Assembly (NCBI RefSeq): GCF_001953975.1
Contig: NZ_MBEJ01000081.1
Location: forward strand, 1 to 62,892
Reading direction: 5' to 3'
Origin: Mycobacterium sp. NS-7484
Lineage (GTDB): Bacteria > Actinomycetota > Actinomycetes > Mycobacteriales > Mycobacteriaceae
Length of the DNA stretch: 62,892 nt
Position numbers and translations under genes: made by a program. Every line of letters begins with the position of its first letter. Within the stretch, counting starts at the first letter, position 1. Below, in pieces: positions 45,652 to 56,156 of the stretch. The notes below the pieces were generated by a model. It worked only from the letters and a program-made list of their open reading frames with translations, was not told the origin of the DNA and ran no database searches.

Positions 45652-47793
45652 ATGGCAACTGCGCGCACCTATCAGCAGTTTGACGACGAGGAAGTGAGCT
45701 TAGTGACCACCGCCGAAGAGATCACCGCTCTCACCCAGCCCAACCATCCCGAGGATTGGACCGACCTCGACAGCCGCGCAGTCGACACCGCGCGGGTGCT
45801 GGCGGCTGATGCGGTGCAGAAGGTGGGCAACGGCCACCCGGGCACGGCGATGAGCTTGGCACCACTGGCCTACACGTTGTTCCAGCGGCAGTTGCGCCAC
45901 GACCCGAGCGACACCCACTGGCTGGGGCGTGACCGGTTCGTGCTGTCCTGCGGCCATTCCAGCCTCACGCTCTACATCCAGCTGTATCTCGGCGGATTCG
46001 GCTTGGAGTTGTCCGACATCGAGGCGCTGCGCACGTGGGGTTCCAAGACCCCCGGCCATCCGGAGTTCCGGCACACCAAGGGCGTGGAGATCACCACCGG
46101 CCCGCTGGGCCAGGGCCTGGCCTCTGCGGTCGGCATGGCGATGGCCGCCCGCTACGAACGTGGCCTGTTCGACCCGGACGCCGAGCCCGGCACCAGCCCG
46201 TTCGACCACTACATCTACGTGATCGCCTCCGACGGCGACATCGAAGAGGGCGTCACCAGTGAGGCGTCGTCACTGGCGGGCACCCAGCAGCTCGGCAACC
46301 TGATCGTCTTTTACGACAAGAACCACATCTCGATCGAGCACGACACCGACATCGCGTTGAGCGAGAACGTCGCCGACCGCTACCGCGCCTACGGCTGGCA
46401 TGTCCAGGAGATCGAGGGCGGCGAGAACGTCGTCGGGATCGAAGCGGCCATCGCCGAGGCCAAGAAGGTCACCGACAAGCCGTCGTTCATCTCGATCCGC
46501 ACGATCATCGGCTACCCCGCGCCGACCAAGATGAACACCGGTGGCGTGCACGGCTCGGCCCTGGGTGCCGACGAGGTGGCTGCCACCAAGAAGGTGCTGG
46601 GCTTCGACCCGGACAAGACGTTCGAGGTCGATGACGACGTCATCACCCACACCCGGGAGCTGGTCGGCCGCGGCAAGCAGGCCCACGACGAGTGGCAGGT
46701 CGATTTCGACGCCTGGGCCAAGCGAGAACCCGAGCGCAAGAAGCTTCTCGACCGGCTGCTGGCCCAGGAACTGCCCGAGGGCTGGGATGCCGACCTGACC
46801 TACTGGGAGCCGGGCAGCAAGGCGGTGGCCACCCGCGCCGCATTCGGCCAGGTGCTCAACGACGTGGCCCCGAAGCTGCCCGAATTGTGGGGCGGTTCAG
46901 CAGATCTCGCCGGCAGCAACAACACCACGATCAAGGGGGTCAAGTCGTTCGGCCCGCCGTCCATCTCGACCGACGACTTCACCGCGGACTGGTACGGCCG
47001 GGTGCTGCACTTCGGCATCCGTGAGCACGCGATGGGGTCGATCCTGTCGGGCATCGTGCTGCACGGCCCCACCCGCGCGTTCGGCGGCACGTTCCTGCAG
47101 TTCTCCGACTACATGCGGCCCGCGGTCCGCCTCGCCTCATTGATGGACATCGACACCATCTACATCTGGACCCACGATTCGATCGGCCTCGGCGAGGACG
47201 GTCCCACCCACCAGCCGATCGAGCATCTGGCCGCCCTGCGGGCCATCCCCCAGCTGGCCGTGGTCCGTCCGGGTGATCCGAACGAGACCGCCTACGCGTG
47301 GCGCAGCATCATCGCGCGCGGCAACGGCAGCGGACCGGTCGGCTTCATCCTGACCCGCCAGGGAGTGCCGGTGCTGGAAGGCACCGACGCCGACGGCGTG
47401 GCCCGCGGCGGTTACGTCCTGGGCGGCACCCCCCAGGAGAATCCGGACGTGGTGATCATCGCCACCGGCTCGGAACTGCAGCTTGCCGTCGAGGCACAGA
47501 AATTGTTGGCCGACAAGGACATCAACGCCAGCGTCGTCTCGATGCCCTGTGTCGAATGGTTCGAAGCGCAGCCCAAGGAGTACCGCGATTCGGTGCTGCC
47601 CCCGGCGGTTTCGGCCCGGGTGGCGGTCGAGGCCGGCGTGGCGCAGAGTTGGTACAAGCTGGTCGGAGACACCGGCGAGATCGTCTCGATCGAGCACTAC
47701 GGTGCCTCCGCCGACGACAAGACGCTGTTCCGTGAGTTCGGTTTCACCCCGGAGGCTGTGGCGGCCGCGGCGGAACGATCCTTGGACAACTGA
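45652..47793 (+). CDS. tkt: Transketolase
   Basis: 713 aa from ATG 45652, which has GAGG 7 bases upstream. Thiamine diphosphate enzyme of the non-oxidative pentose phosphate pathway. The ThDP/Mg motif is ASDGDIEEGVTSEASSLAG; GNGHPGTAMSLAP and the central signature GEDGPTHQPIEHLAALR are present. GTG 45703 also has a site (GAGGAA, 9 bases) and would give the N-terminus of the M. tuberculosis protein (MTTAEEI...), 17 residues shorter. First gene of the tkt-tal-zwf-opcA-pgl operon. Confidence 0.96.
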   Translation: MATARTYQQFDDEEVSLVTTAEEITALTQPNHPEDWTDLDSRAVDTARVLAADAVQKVGNGHPGTAMSLAPLAYTLFQRQLRHDPSDTHWLGRDRFVLSCGHSSLTLYIQLYLGGFGLELSDIEALRTWGSKTPGHPEFRHTKGVEITTGPLGQGLASAVGMAMAARYERGLFDPDAEPGTSPFDHYIYVIASDGDIEEGVTSEASSLAGTQQLGNLIVFYDKNHISIEHDTDIALSENVADRYRAYGWHVQEIEGGENVVGIEAAIAEAKKVTDKPSFISIRTIIGYPAPTKMNTGGVHGSALGADEVAATKKVLGFDPDKTFEVDDDVITHTRELVGRGKQAHDEWQVDFDAWAKREPERKKLLDRLLAQELPEGWDADLTYWEPGSKAVATRAAFGQVLNDVAPKLPELWGGSADLAGSNNTTIKGVKSFGPPSISTDDFTADWYGRVLHFGIREHAMGSILSGIVLHGPTRAFGGTFLQFSDYMRPAVRLASLMDIDTIYIWTHDSIGLGEDGPTHQPIEHLAALRAIPQLAVVRPGDPNETAYAWRSIIARGNGSGPVGFILTRQGVPVLEGTDADGVARGGYVLGGTPQENPDVVIIATGSELQLAVEAQKLLADKDINASVVSMPCVEWFEAQPKEYRDSVLPPAVSARVAVEAGVAQSWYKLVGDTGEIVSIEHYGASADDKTLFREFGFTPEAVAAAAERSLDN

Positions 47794-47817
47794 CAGACGA
47801 ACAGGAGAAGGCGAACC

Positions 47818-48933
47818 ATGACTCAGAACCCGAATCTCGCGGCGCTGAGCGCCGCGGGTGTATCTGTCTGGCTTGATGACTTGTCGCGCGAGCGGCTGCA
47901 AACCGGCAATCTGCAGGAACTGATCGATACCCGCAGCGTCGTGGGTGTCACCACCAACCCGTCGATCTTCCAGGCCGCCCTGTCGAAAGGCACCGCGTAC
48001 GACGCGCAGGTCAAAGAACTTGCCGAACGCGGCGCCGACGTCGACGCGACGATCCGCACCGTCACCACCGACGACGTCCGCAACGCGTGCGACGTCCTGG
48101 CCAAGACGTACGAGGCCTCCGACGGTGTCGACGGCCGGGTCTCCATCGAGGTCGATCCGCGGCTGGCGCACGACACGGACAAGACGATCCTGCAGGCCAT
48201 CGAGCTGTGGAAGATCGTGGACCGGCCCAACCTGCTGATCAAGATCCCGGCCACGCTGGCGGGCCTGCCCGCGATCACCGCGGTGATCGCCGAGGGCATC
48301 TCGGTCAACGTGACGCTGATCTTCTCCGTGGAACGGCACCGCGCGGTCATGGATGCCTACCTCGCCGGGTTGGAGAAGGCCAAGGAGGCCGGCCACGACT
48401 TGTCGAAGATCCATTCGGTCGCCTCGTTTTTCGTCTCGCGCGTGGACACCGAGATCGACAACCGGCTGGACAAGCTCGGCAGTCAGGATGCACTGGCGCT
48501 GCGCGGCAAGGCCGGCGTGGCCAACTCACGTCTGGCCTACGCCGCCTATGAGGAGGTCTTCGGCGGCGAGCGGTTCGCGGCACTCAAGGGCGACGGCGCC
48601 CGGGTGCAGCGGGTGCTGTGGGCCTCGACCGGCGTGAAGAACCCGGACTATCCAGACACCCTGTATGTCACCGAGTTGGTGGCCGCCGACACGGTGAACA
48701 CCATGCCGGAGAAGACGATCGAAGCCGTGGCCGACCACGGCAAGATCACCGGGGACACCATCAGCGGCACCGCAGCGGCGTCACAGGAGGTCTTCGACAA
48801 GCTGAGTGCGGTCGGCATCGATGTGGCCGACGTGTTCAAGGTGCTCGAAGACGAAGGCGTCGAGAAGTTCGAGAAGTCGTGGCAGGAACTGCTCGACGCG
48901 ACCCAGGGCCAACTCGACGCCGCCGCACGATGA
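47818..48933 (+). CDS. tal: Transaldolase
   Basis: 371 aa. Transfers dihydroxyacetone units between sugar phosphates. It is the longer actinobacterial form, with [10 protein letters not shown] near residue 44 and the Schiff-base Lys in [15 protein letters not shown]. An AGGAG site precedes the ATG. The zwf ATG overlaps its stop (ATGA). Confidence 0.96.
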   Translation: MTQNPNLAALSAAGVSVWLDDLSRERLQTGNLQELIDTRSVVGVTTNPSIFQAALSKGTAYDAQVKELAERGADVDATIRTVTTDDVRNACDVLAKTYEASDGVDGRVSIEVDPRLAHDTDKTILQAIELWKIVDRPNLLIKIPATLAGLPAITAVIAEGISVNVTLIFSVERHRAVMDAYLAGLEKAKEAGHDLSKIHSVASFFVSRVDTEIDNRLDKLGSQDALALRGKAGVANSRLAYAAYEEVFGGERFAALKGDGARVQRVLWASTGVKNPDYPDTLYVTELVAADTVNTMPEKTIEAVADHGKITGDTISGTAAASQEVFDKLSAVGIDVADVFKVLEDEGVEKFEKSWQELLDATQGQLDAAAR

Positions 48934-50474
48934 CGGTCGCCGACGCGGGCACCACGTGGCACAACCCGCTGCGGGACAAGCGCGACAAGCGCATGCCCCG
49001 CATCGCCGGGCCATGCGCGGTGGTGATCTTCGGGGTTACCGGTGACCTGGCCCGCAAGAAGCTGATGCCGGCGATCTACGACCTGGCCAACCGCGGCCTG
49101 TTGCCCCCGAGCTTCGCGCTGGTGGGCTTCGCGCGACGCGACTGGCAGGACGAGGACTTCGGCAAGATCGTGTACGACGCGGTCAAACAGCACGCGCGCA
49201 CGCCGTTCCGCCAGGAAGTCTGGGACCGATTGGCCGAAGGTTTCCGGTTCGTGCAGGGCACCTTTGATGACGACGCCTCCTTCGAGCGGTTGAAAGAGAC
49301 CCTGGAAAAACTCGATGTGGAGCGCGGCACCAGCGGCAATCATGCGTTCTACCTGTCGATCCCGCCGAAGTCGTTCCCTCAGGTCTGTGAGCAGTTGTCG
49401 AAGTCGGGGCTGGCCGACAAACCGGAGGGTAGTTGGAGCCGAGTCGTCATCGAGAAGCCCTTCGGTCACGATCTGAAGAGCGCCGAAGAGCTCAACGCGG
49501 TGGTCAACAGCGTGTTCCCGGAGTCCTCGGTGTTCCGCATCGACCACTACCTGGGCAAGGAGACCGTCCAGAACATCCTGGCGTTGCGCTTCGCCAACGA
49601 GTTGTTCGAACCGGTGCTGAACTCGCACTACGTCGACAGCGTGCAGATCACGATGGCCGAGGACATCGGTCTCGGTGGCCGCGCCGGCTATTACGACGGT
49701 GTGGGTGCGGCCCGCGACGTCATCCAGAACCACCTGCTGCAACTGCTGGCGCTGACGGCGATGGAAGAACCGGTCAGCTTCTCCCCCGCCGAACTCCAGG
49801 CCGAGAAGATCAAGGTGCTCTCGGCCACCCGGCTGGCCGAGCCGCTGGACGAGACCACCTCGCGGGGGCAGTACGTTGCGGGCTGGCAGGGCGGCGAGAA
49901 GGTTGTCGGGCTGCTCGACGAGGAGGGGTTTTCGAAGACCTCGACCACCGAGACGTTCGCCGCCATCACCCTGGACGTGGACACCCGCCGCTGGGCTGGT
50001 GTCCCGTTCTATCTGCGGACCGGAAAACGCTTGGGCCGCAGGGTCACCGAGATCGCCCTGTTGTTCAAGCGGGCGCCGCACCTGCCCTTCGATGCCACGA
50101 TGACCGATGAACTCGGCCAGAACGCATTGGTGATCCGGGTGCAACCCGACGAAGGCATCACCTTGCGGTTCGGGTCCAAGGTTCCCGGCCACATCATGGA
50201 GGTCCGTGATGTCAGCATGGATTTCTCCTACGGCTCGGCGTTCGCCGAGGAGTCACCGGAGGCCTACGAGCGCCTGATCCTCGACGTGTTGCTGGGCGAA
50301 CCGTCGCTGTTCCCGGTCAACGCCGAGGTCGAATTGTCGTGGAAGATCCTCGATCCCGCGCTGGAGTACTGGGCCACGCACGGAAAGCCCGACCCGTACG
50401 AGGCCGGAACGTGGGGCCCTGATTCGGCGTTCGAGATGCTGCGTCGGACGGGGCGGGAATGGAGGCGGCCGTGA
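48930..50474 (+). CDS. zwf2: Glucose-6-phosphate 1-dehydrogenase
   Basis: 514 aa from ATG 48930, which overlaps the tal stop. Oxidises glucose-6-phosphate, first step of the oxidative branch. NAD(P) motif [11 protein letters not shown] near residue 36 and the substrate/catalytic signature RIDHYLGKE (residues 203-211). Length equals that of the M. tuberculosis Zwf2. OpcA, encoded next, is its activating partner in actinobacteria. Confidence 0.97.
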   Translation: MTVADAGTTWHNPLRDKRDKRMPRIAGPCAVVIFGVTGDLARKKLMPAIYDLANRGLLPPSFALVGFARRDWQDEDFGKIVYDAVKQHARTPFRQEVWDRLAEGFRFVQGTFDDDASFERLKETLEKLDVERGTSGNHAFYLSIPPKSFPQVCEQLSKSGLADKPEGSWSRVVIEKPFGHDLKSAEELNAVVNSVFPESSVFRIDHYLGKETVQNILALRFANELFEPVLNSHYVDSVQITMAEDIGLGGRAGYYDGVGAARDVIQNHLLQLLALTAMEEPVSFSPAELQAEKIKVLSATRLAEPLDETTSRGQYVAGWQGGEKVVGLLDEEGFSKTSTTETFAAITLDVDTRRWAGVPFYLRTGKRLGRRVTEIALLFKRAPHLPFDATMTDELGQNALVIRVQPDEGITLRFGSKVPGHIMEVRDVSMDFSYGSAFAEESPEAYERLILDVLLGEPSLFPVNAEVELSWKILDPALEYWATHGKPDPYEAGTWGPDSAFEMLRRTGREWRRP

Positions 50475-50493
50475 TCCGCGAAGGAGCCGAGCC

Positions 50494-51405
50494 ATGATTG
50501 TCGATCTGCCCGACACGAATACCGGAGCGATCAACAAGAAGATCGTCGCGATGCGGGAAGAGGGTGGCGCGATCACCCTCGGCCGGGTGCTGACGCTGGT
50601 CATTTCCACCGATTCCGAGGCGATGCTGGAGGAGTCGATCGACGCGGCCAACGTCGCCAGCCGGGAGCATCCGTGTCGCGTGATCGTGGTCATCCCTGGA
50701 GACCGGCTGACCACCGAGGCCCGGTTGGACGCCCAGCTGCGGGTGGGCCGTGACGCCGGCGCCAACGAGGTGGTGATGCTGCGTTTGTCGGGTCCGCTGG
50801 CCAACCATGCCAGCAGCGTGGTGACGCCGTTTCTGCTTCCCGACACGCCGGTGGTGACCTGGTGGCCCGATCTGGCGCCTGCGGTACCGGCCCAGGATCC
50901 GTTGGGCAAGTTGGCGGTTCGCCGGATCACCGACGCCACCAACGGTGCCGATCCGCTGTCCTGCATCAAGAGCAGGCTGGACGGATACACCCCGGGCGAC
51001 ACCGACCTGGCCTGGAGCCGCGTCACGTACTGGCGGGCGTTGCTCGCCGCGGCGGTCGACCAGCCGCCGCACGAGCCCATCACCTCGGCGTTGGTCTCCG
51101 GACTCAAAGACGAACCGGCACTGGACATCATGGCCGGCTGGTTGGCCCGGCGGATCGACGGACCGGTGACCCGCGCGGTCGGTGAGTTGAAGGTCGAACT
51201 CACCCGGCCCAGCGAAACCGTGACTCTGACCCGTCCGCAGACCGGCGTGACGGCGGTGTTGAGCCGTACCGGCAAGCCGGATGCGTTGGTGCCCTTGGCC
51301 CGCCGCGAGGCCAAGGAATGTCTGGCCGAGGACCTGCGTCGCCTCGACGCCGACGAGATCTATTACGACGCACTCAAGGGAATCGACAAGGTCCGATACG
51401 TATGA
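50494..51405 (+). CDS. opcA: OpcA, glucose-6-phosphate dehydrogenase assembly protein
   Basis: 303 aa. An allosteric partner of glucose-6-phosphate dehydrogenase in cyanobacteria and actinobacteria. It carries the family pattern [12 protein letters not shown] near residue 56, [11 protein letters not shown] near 112 and a DxNxG-poor C-terminal domain ending in [25 protein letters not shown] lies before the ATG, and its stop overlaps the pgl ATG. Confidence 0.95.
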   Translation: MIVDLPDTNTGAINKKIVAMREEGGAITLGRVLTLVISTDSEAMLEESIDAANVASREHPCRVIVVIPGDRLTTEARLDAQLRVGRDAGANEVVMLRLSGPLANHASSVVTPFLLPDTPVVTWWPDLAPAVPAQDPLGKLAVRRITDATNGADPLSCIKSRLDGYTPGDTDLAWSRVTYWRALLAAAVDQPPHEPITSALVSGLKDEPALDIMAGWLARRIDGPVTRAVGELKVELTRPSETVTLTRPQTGVTAVLSRTGKPDALVPLARREAKECLAEDLRRLDADEIYYDALKGIDKVRYV

Positions 51406-52133
51406 GCACAGTGATCGAACGTCATGCCGACGCCGACACCCTGGTGGCCGCCACGGGCGACCGGTTGGTGGACACCATCAAGTCGGCGATCGCCGAGCGG
51501 CATCAGGCGACCATCGTGCTCACCGGTGGGGGTACGGGGATCGGCCTGCTCAAGCGCGTCGCCGCGCGCGGTGACGAGATCGACTGGACGAAGGTGCACG
51601 TCTACTGGGGTGACGAGCGGTTCGTGCCGCAGGACGACGACGAGCGCAACGACAAGCAGGCCCGTGAGGCGCTTTTGGACCATGTCGGGATCCCGGACGT
51701 GAACGTCCATGCCATGGCCGCCAGCGACGGCGAATTCGGTGACGACCTCGAAGCGGCCGCCACCGGCTACGCGCAGCTGTTGGAAGCCAACTTCGATGCC
51801 CCGGGCCCCGGGTTCGATGTGCATCTGCTCGGTATGGGCCCAGAGGGACACATCAACTCACTGTTCCCGGACACCGCCGCGGTGCGCGAAAGCCGGCGTC
51901 TGGTCGTCGGGGTCTCCGACTCCCCCAAACCGCCGCCGCGGCGAATCACGTTGACGCTGCCTGCCGTTCAGAACGCGCGTGAGGTGTGGCTGGTGGTCTC
52001 CGGTGCGGCCAAGGCCGACGCGGTGGCCGCAGCCTTGGGCGGGGCCGAACCGACCGACATCCCCGCAGCCGGCGCGATCGGTCGCGAGCGCACCGTGTGG
52101 TTACTCGACGACGCGGCCGCAAGCAAGCTCTGA
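51402..52133 (+). CDS. pgl: 6-phosphogluconolactonase
   Basis: 243 aa from ATG 51402, overlapping opcA by 4 bases. Hydrolyses 6-phosphogluconolactone, the product of Zwf. The glucosamine-6-phosphate-isomerase-like fold shows [18 protein letters not shown] and the signature [16 protein letters not shown]. Last gene of the operon. A hairpin follows about 100 bases downstream. Confidence 0.96.
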   Translation: MSTVIERHADADTLVAATGDRLVDTIKSAIAERHQATIVLTGGGTGIGLLKRVAARGDEIDWTKVHVYWGDERFVPQDDDERNDKQAREALLDHVGIPDVNVHAMAASDGEFGDDLEAAATGYAQLLEANFDAPGPGFDVHLLGMGPEGHINSLFPDTAAVRESRRLVVGVSDSPKPPPRRITLTLPAVQNAREVWLVVSGAAKADAVAAALGGAEPTDIPAAGAIGRERTVWLLDDAAASKL

Positions 52134-52229
52134 GCCGACATCACTCGTCTGTGCCGCCGCGGCACTCGCCGGCGTCGGCCAATGCCTCGGCGTAGCCGGC
52201 CAGATAGTCGGCGACCAGTTGATCGGAAG

Positions 52230-52262
52230 CCACCCGGTCAGCCGTGACGGCCGACCGGGTGG
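52230..52262 (+). terminator. Hairpin after the pentose phosphate operon
   Basis: Perfect 10-bp outer stem (CCACCCGGTC/GACCGGGTGG) with a smaller GCC/GGC inner stem, in the 192-base gap between convergent pgl and the eutH-like gene. It has no T run. It could terminate either direction. Confidence 0.6.
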
Positions 52263-52325
52263 GGGGTTCGCAGAATTGCCGCACATTCATTCAGACGTAG
52301 TTCGTCCCCGTTTGGTTCCCTGGCA

Positions 52326-53606
52326 TCACGACCGTGCGGGTTCCGGGGCCTGCTGGTCCTCGTCGTCCGTGCGCTCGGCGTCGTCGTCGGTGAGATCGGT
52401 TTCGATTTCGGCGTCCTCGCGCTCCAGACGCTTGGCGGTCGGCACGGCGATCCACAGCGCCAAGAGCATCGCCGTGACGCCCGCGACGACCTTGCCGATC
52501 ATCAACGGGGCGATGAGGTTTGGCTGAAAGTTGGCGGTGAAGGCCAGATGGTCGCCGATCAGTGCCGAACTCGTGGTGCCGAAAGCGACGACGAGCACCT
52601 TGTCCTTGGCCGGCATGCTGCGGATGAGGTGGAAAGCCGCCAGCATGTTGGTGGTGGCAGCGAGCAGCCCGGCGGTGCCCTCGGTGCTGATGCCCAGGCG
52701 TTTGCCGATCACCGTGAGCGGCTTGTCCACGTAGGTGCGGATCGCATAGACCAACGGAAACGCCCCGGCCAACACGATGGCGATGTTGCCGACGACCTCC
52801 AGGGCCCGCATCTGATCGTCCGCGGTCGCGATGATCGGTTCGAATCCCCACCAACTGAGCCGTGAGCTGAAGAAGCCGGTGACGTGGTCGACGATCGAGA
52901 CCGCCAACACCAGATAGATGGCGGCGTTGAGGATACGGCCGAACCAGATGAACCCCGTGATCATGGCCCGGGTGGCGAAGTACAACCCGGCCGCGATGGC
53001 CACCGTGACAATGATGACCGGCAGCATGTTGATCAGGACGTCGCCGATGCCGAAGCCGTCGAGGGTCGCCGTCGAGGCACCGTCTGTGGTGACCGAGTCA
53101 CGGACTGGCGAGTGGGTGGTGATCAGGATGCCCATCGTGACCAGGACACCGATCGGGACGGTGAGGATGCCGCTCATGATGCCGAGCGCGAAGTACTTGT
53201 GGTCCCGCACATTGAGGATCGCCAGACCGACCGGGATGATGAAAGAGATTGTGGCTCCGGACAGGAAGCCGGTGATCGACGCCGTCATCCAGGCTCCGGT
53301 GGAATCAGCGGTCGCCTTGGCGAGTTGGTAGCCGCCCATGTCGCTGGCGATCAGGGTGGTCGCCGCCATCGCCGCATCGGCCCCGAAGGGGGCATAGATC
53401 TTGCCGAGGACGTGTTCGACGAACCAGGCCAGGTACGGCAACCCGGCCATGATGCCGGCGACGGGCACGAACAGCGGGCCGAGGGCGTAAATCCCCTCTT
53501 TGAACTCCCGGCCGATTCCTCGATCACCGCGGAATGCCAATGCGCACGCACCGATGACGACGAACGCCATCATGAGATAGATGACGATGTTTCCCAATGT
53601 GGCCAT
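52326..53606 (-). CDS. EutH-family permease
   Basis: 426 aa. An integral membrane protein with about 10-11 helices. The segment RGIGREFKEGIYALGPLFVPVAGIMAG and the later SDMGGYQLAKA match the ethanolamine permease EutH. The C-terminal about 35 residues are acidic and cytosolic and are an addition to the family. No ethanolamine ammonia-lyase or other eut gene is in the window. It is instead the last gene of an operon with a kinase and two FAD enzymes, so the true substrate may be another small amino alcohol or polyol. It starts 29 bases after the 76-aa gene. Confidence 0.82.
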   Translation of the reverse strand: MATLGNIVIYLMMAFVVIGACALAFRGDRGIGREFKEGIYALGPLFVPVAGIMAGLPYLAWFVEHVLGKIYAPFGADAAMAATTLIASDMGGYQLAKATADSTGAWMTASITGFLSGATISFIIPVGLAILNVRDHKYFALGIMSGILTVPIGVLVTMGILITTHSPVRDSVTTDGASTATLDGFGIGDVLINMLPVIIVTVAIAAGLYFATRAMITGFIWFGRILNAAIYLVLAVSIVDHVTGFFSSRLSWWGFEPIIATADDQMRALEVVGNIAIVLAGAFPLVYAIRTYVDKPLTVIGKRLGISTEGTAGLLAATTNMLAAFHLIRSMPAKDKVLVVAFGTTSSALIGDHLAFTANFQPNLIAPLMIGKVVAGVTAMLLALWIAVPTAKRLEREDAEIETDLTDDDAERTDDEDQQAPEPARS

Positions 53607-53635
53607 GTCTGAGGCTCTTTCGGACGGAGTGGGGT

Positions 53636-53866
53636 CTAGGGGTTGAGCTGCTTACGATTTCGGTACCGGCGCGCCCCGACGGTGAGGGCGGCGCCGAGCG
53701 CAGCGGCCGCCATACCGCCACGGATCGCCGCGGGGATGTCGGAGACACCGACTTCGATGCGTGCCGGCCACGTCCCCATCCGGCCCTCGGCCACGATGCG
53801 CATGCCGTCGATCCGGATGCGCTCGAAGGTGTAGGGGAATTCGCCGACGGGCGAGGTTACTTTCAT
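53636..53866 (-). CDS. 76-aa protein of the kinase-dehydrogenase operon, unknown
   Basis: 76 aa. Opens MKVTSPVGEFPYTFERIRIDG, a short beta-rich domain of about 45 residues. A hydrophobic Ala/Gly segment (about residues 48-66) follows and could be a membrane helix, and the tail is basic (RRYRNRKQ). Its ATG overlaps the stop of the FAD oxidoreductase (ATGA), so it is surely translated. In related glycerol operons a DUF1667 protein sits at this place; this one lacks the Cys pairs of that family. It may tether the dehydrogenase to the membrane. Confidence 0.75.
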   Translation of the reverse strand: MKVTSPVGEFPYTFERIRIDGMRIVAEGRMGTWPARIEVGVSDIPAAIRGGMAAAALGAALTVGARRYRNRKQLNP

Positions 53867-54702
53867 CGGGGCAGTCCAATCCTGGGAAGCACGGGTATGT
53901 GGGTGTGGGGTGCGGCCCGGCCGACGGCGAGCGCGTGTCGGGCCGCCAACAGGCCGATCCGTGCGGAGCTGTCCGTGGTTTCGGGGTGTCGTTGGGCGAA
54001 CACGGCAGGTTCGTCGTCCAGGACGGCACCGTCGATGTTCCGGTACGCCACGGCCGGACCGGCCAGGATCAAGCAGTCGCAGACCACCTGCTCGACGGCC
54101 GGCGCGGATTCGACGGTGACCCCGGTGATCCTCGGCATCCCATGGGTCGCGGTGACCCTGGCATCCGGCAGCACCGTCACGCTCGGGTGTGCGGGCCGGG
54201 CCGCGGCACCGACCCATACGATCGAGGCGTGGTCCTGCTGCGCCGTCATCAGCGCGATGCACTCGGCCGCCCAGTCCGAGTCGCCGACAACGACGACGTG
54301 ATGACCCAGATCGACCTGTTGTTGGAGCAGGTGTAGCGCCAGCGTGGCCGGTACCACTCCGGCGCAACGGTTTCCGTCGATCCGTAGTTCGGCGCGGGTA
54401 GGAGGCCGGTGACCGGTGGCGACGACGAGTGCGTCGGCAGCGGCGATCCCGCCTCCTTCGCCGACGGCCAGCAGCCGATCACCTTCCCATCGGACCACCT
54501 GGGTGCCCGCGGCGAATCGGACGCCGCCGCGCCGCGCCTGACGTACCAGGGCGTGGTGTTCGCCGTCCTCCCAGTGTTCACCGCCGGGGACCGGCAGCCG
54601 CTCGTAGACGGTGACCTCGGCCGACGACGCCAGGTTCACGGCGCAGTGCAGGCCGGCCAGACCCGAGCCGGCGATGGCGATGCGGGGTCGGACAGTGCTC
54701 AT
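53863..54702 (-). CDS. FAD/NAD(P)-binding oxidoreductase, GlpB-like partner
   Basis: 279 aa from ATG 54702. Two dinucleotide-binding folds: IAGSGLAGLHCAVNLA at the N-terminus for FAD and HHVVVVGDSDWAAECIALM in the middle for NAD(P). The chain is short for a pyridine nucleotide-disulfide oxidoreductase and has no redox Cys pair. It overlaps the GlpA-like gene by 4 bases. By analogy with three-part glycerol-3-phosphate dehydrogenases it should pass electrons from the GlpA-like subunit to NAD or quinone. Confidence 0.8.
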   Translation of the reverse strand: MSTVRPRIAIAGSGLAGLHCAVNLASSAEVTVYERLPVPGGEHWEDGEHHALVRQARRGGVRFAAGTQVVRWEGDRLLAVGEGGGIAAADALVVATGHRPPTRAELRIDGNRCAGVVPATLALHLLQQQVDLGHHVVVVGDSDWAAECIALMTAQQDHASIVWVGAAARPAHPSVTVLPDARVTATHGMPRITGVTVESAPAVEQVVCDCLILAGPAVAYRNIDGAVLDDEPAVFAQRHPETTDSSARIGLLAARHALAVGRAAPHTHIPVLPRIGLPR

Positions 54703-56156
54703 CGGGCATCGGTCTCCCACTGCGATCCGGGTTCGCCTTGGCGAACCTCACCAGGTTGTTCTCCGGTGGCTGCGGACAGGATGAAGCTGACGCCCACCGC
54801 GCAGTACGCGCCCTGACACCGTCCGGCGGTCGCCCTGGTGCGTTTACGTATTCCGTCGACGGATGTCGCGGGCACCGGCCCCCGGCATTCCGCGGCGATC
54901 TCGGCTGCGGTCACGTGCTCACACGCGCACACCACCATGGGGTGTTGATCGGGGGCAGCACCGGGTGCGCTCACGAACCTGCCGGCCGCAGTGTCGGTGT
55001 CCAGCTCAGCCAACCGATCGAGTACCGGAATCGATTCGGTAACTCGGCTTTTGGGCTTGAGCGCCAGGATCTCGGCGGAAACGAGGTTCGCCACATAACG
55101 CGCGACCTCCGGAGCCGCAGAGACGCCGGTGGAGCGGATTCCCGCGGCATGCACCAGGTTCGGCACCTTCGGGGACACCTCGAGCCGGTAGGTGCGGTCA
55201 CTGGCCGGACGCAGACCGGAAAACACCTTGGTCACGTGTCTGCGGCGGATACCGGGCGGCAGTAGTCGTCTGGCCCGTTCCCACACCTGATCGAGGGTGT
55301 CCCCGTCCGTGGCCTTGTCCGCACGATCCTGTCCGTCCACCGCGGTGGGCCCCACCAGGACAGTCCGGTTCGTGGTGGGCACCGCGTAGATTCCCCGGGT
55401 ATGCGGCGTGGGTGCGGTGCACATGATCTTGGGTACCGAATGCCCCACCGCGCGGTCGAGCAGCAGGAACTGACCTTTGCGGGGCCACATCGTAAACGGC
55501 TCCGCGGCAGCCGCTTCGGTGATCAGATCCGCGTTCACCCCGGCGGCGTTGACGACCGCGCCGACGGCATATGCGCCGGAGGAGGTCACGACATGGCTGA
55601 TCTCCCCCGATGCGTGATGCCAGAATCCGGTGACCGGTGTCGAGCGGCGCAGCTCGACCCCGTTGAGCACAGCCAGTTTCGCCAAACCGATCGTCAGCCG
55701 GATCGGATCGATGATCCCCTCGGCTGGAACGTGGAGCGCCTTGGTGGCAGCGGGTGCCGCGGTCTGCGCCAGTTGGCGCAGAGCGGCACCGTCGACCATC
55801 TCGACGTCGATGCCGGCTTCGCCGGCTTGAGCGGCAAGGAGATTCAGCGATTCACCGTCCTCGTCGTCAAACGCCAGGGACAACGCGCCGATTCGGGAAA
55901 ACGGTACGTCCAGGGCGCGGCACAACTCTTCCCAGTGCGGGCTGGTCTGCCGGATCAGGTCGGATTCCAGGCTTCCCGGCGGCATGTCGTATCCGCTGCA
56001 GGCGATGGCGGAGTTGGCCTTGCTGGCACCTTCGGCAACATCATGGGCCGCCTCGAACCACACGACCCGCACCGAGTGGCGGGACAGCTCGGCGGCGATC
56101 GCCGCACCGATCACCCCGGCTCCGATCACCGCAATGTCATAGTGCTGTGTACTCAT
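54699..56156 (-). CDS. FAD-dependent glycerol-3-phosphate dehydrogenase-like protein with BFD [2Fe-2S] domain
   Basis: 485 aa from ATG 56156. A GlpA-type DAO-fold enzyme: IAVIGAGVIGAAIAAELSRHSVRVVWFE binds FAD, then GASKANSAIACSGYD, and GLRPASDRTY near the end of the fold. A C-terminal bacterioferritin-ferredoxin-like domain carries Cys410, Cys412, Cys447 and Cys452 in the C-x-C...C-x4-C spacing of a [2Fe-2S] site. It would oxidise the phosphorylated product of the neighbouring kinase. Its ATG shares one base with the kinase stop. Confidence 0.85.
   Translation of the reverse strand: MSTQHYDIAVIGAGVIGAAIAAELSRHSVRVVWFEAAHDVAEGASKANSAIACSGYDMPPGSLESDLIRQTSPHWEELCRALDVPFSRIGALSLAFDDEDGESLNLLAAQAGEAGIDVEMVDGAALRQLAQTAAPAATKALHVPAEGIIDPIRLTIGLAKLAVLNGVELRRSTPVTGFWHHASGEISHVVTSSGAYAVGAVVNAAGVNADLITEAAAAEPFTMWPRKGQFLLLDRAVGHSVPKIMCTAPTPHTRGIYAVPTTNRTVLVGPTAVDGQDRADKATDGDTLDQVWERARRLLPPGIRRRHVTKVFSGLRPASDRTYRLEVSPKVPNLVHAAGIRSTGVSAAPEVARYVANLVSAEILALKPKSRVTESIPVLDRLAELDTDTAAGRFVSAPGAAPDQHPMVVCACEHVTAAEIAAECRGPVPATSVDGIRKRTRATAGRCQGAYCAVGVSFILSAATGEQPGEVRQGEPGSQWETDAR

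Noticed and set aside
48648..50192. 514-codon reverse frame opposite zwf
   Set aside because: Shadow of the zwf codon pattern; zwf itself is unmistakable.
52326..53606. Reading the EutH-like gene as evidence for a full ethanolamine pathway
   Set aside because: No eutB, eutC, shell protein or aldehyde dehydrogenase gene is in the window; the operon partners are polyol-type enzymes.
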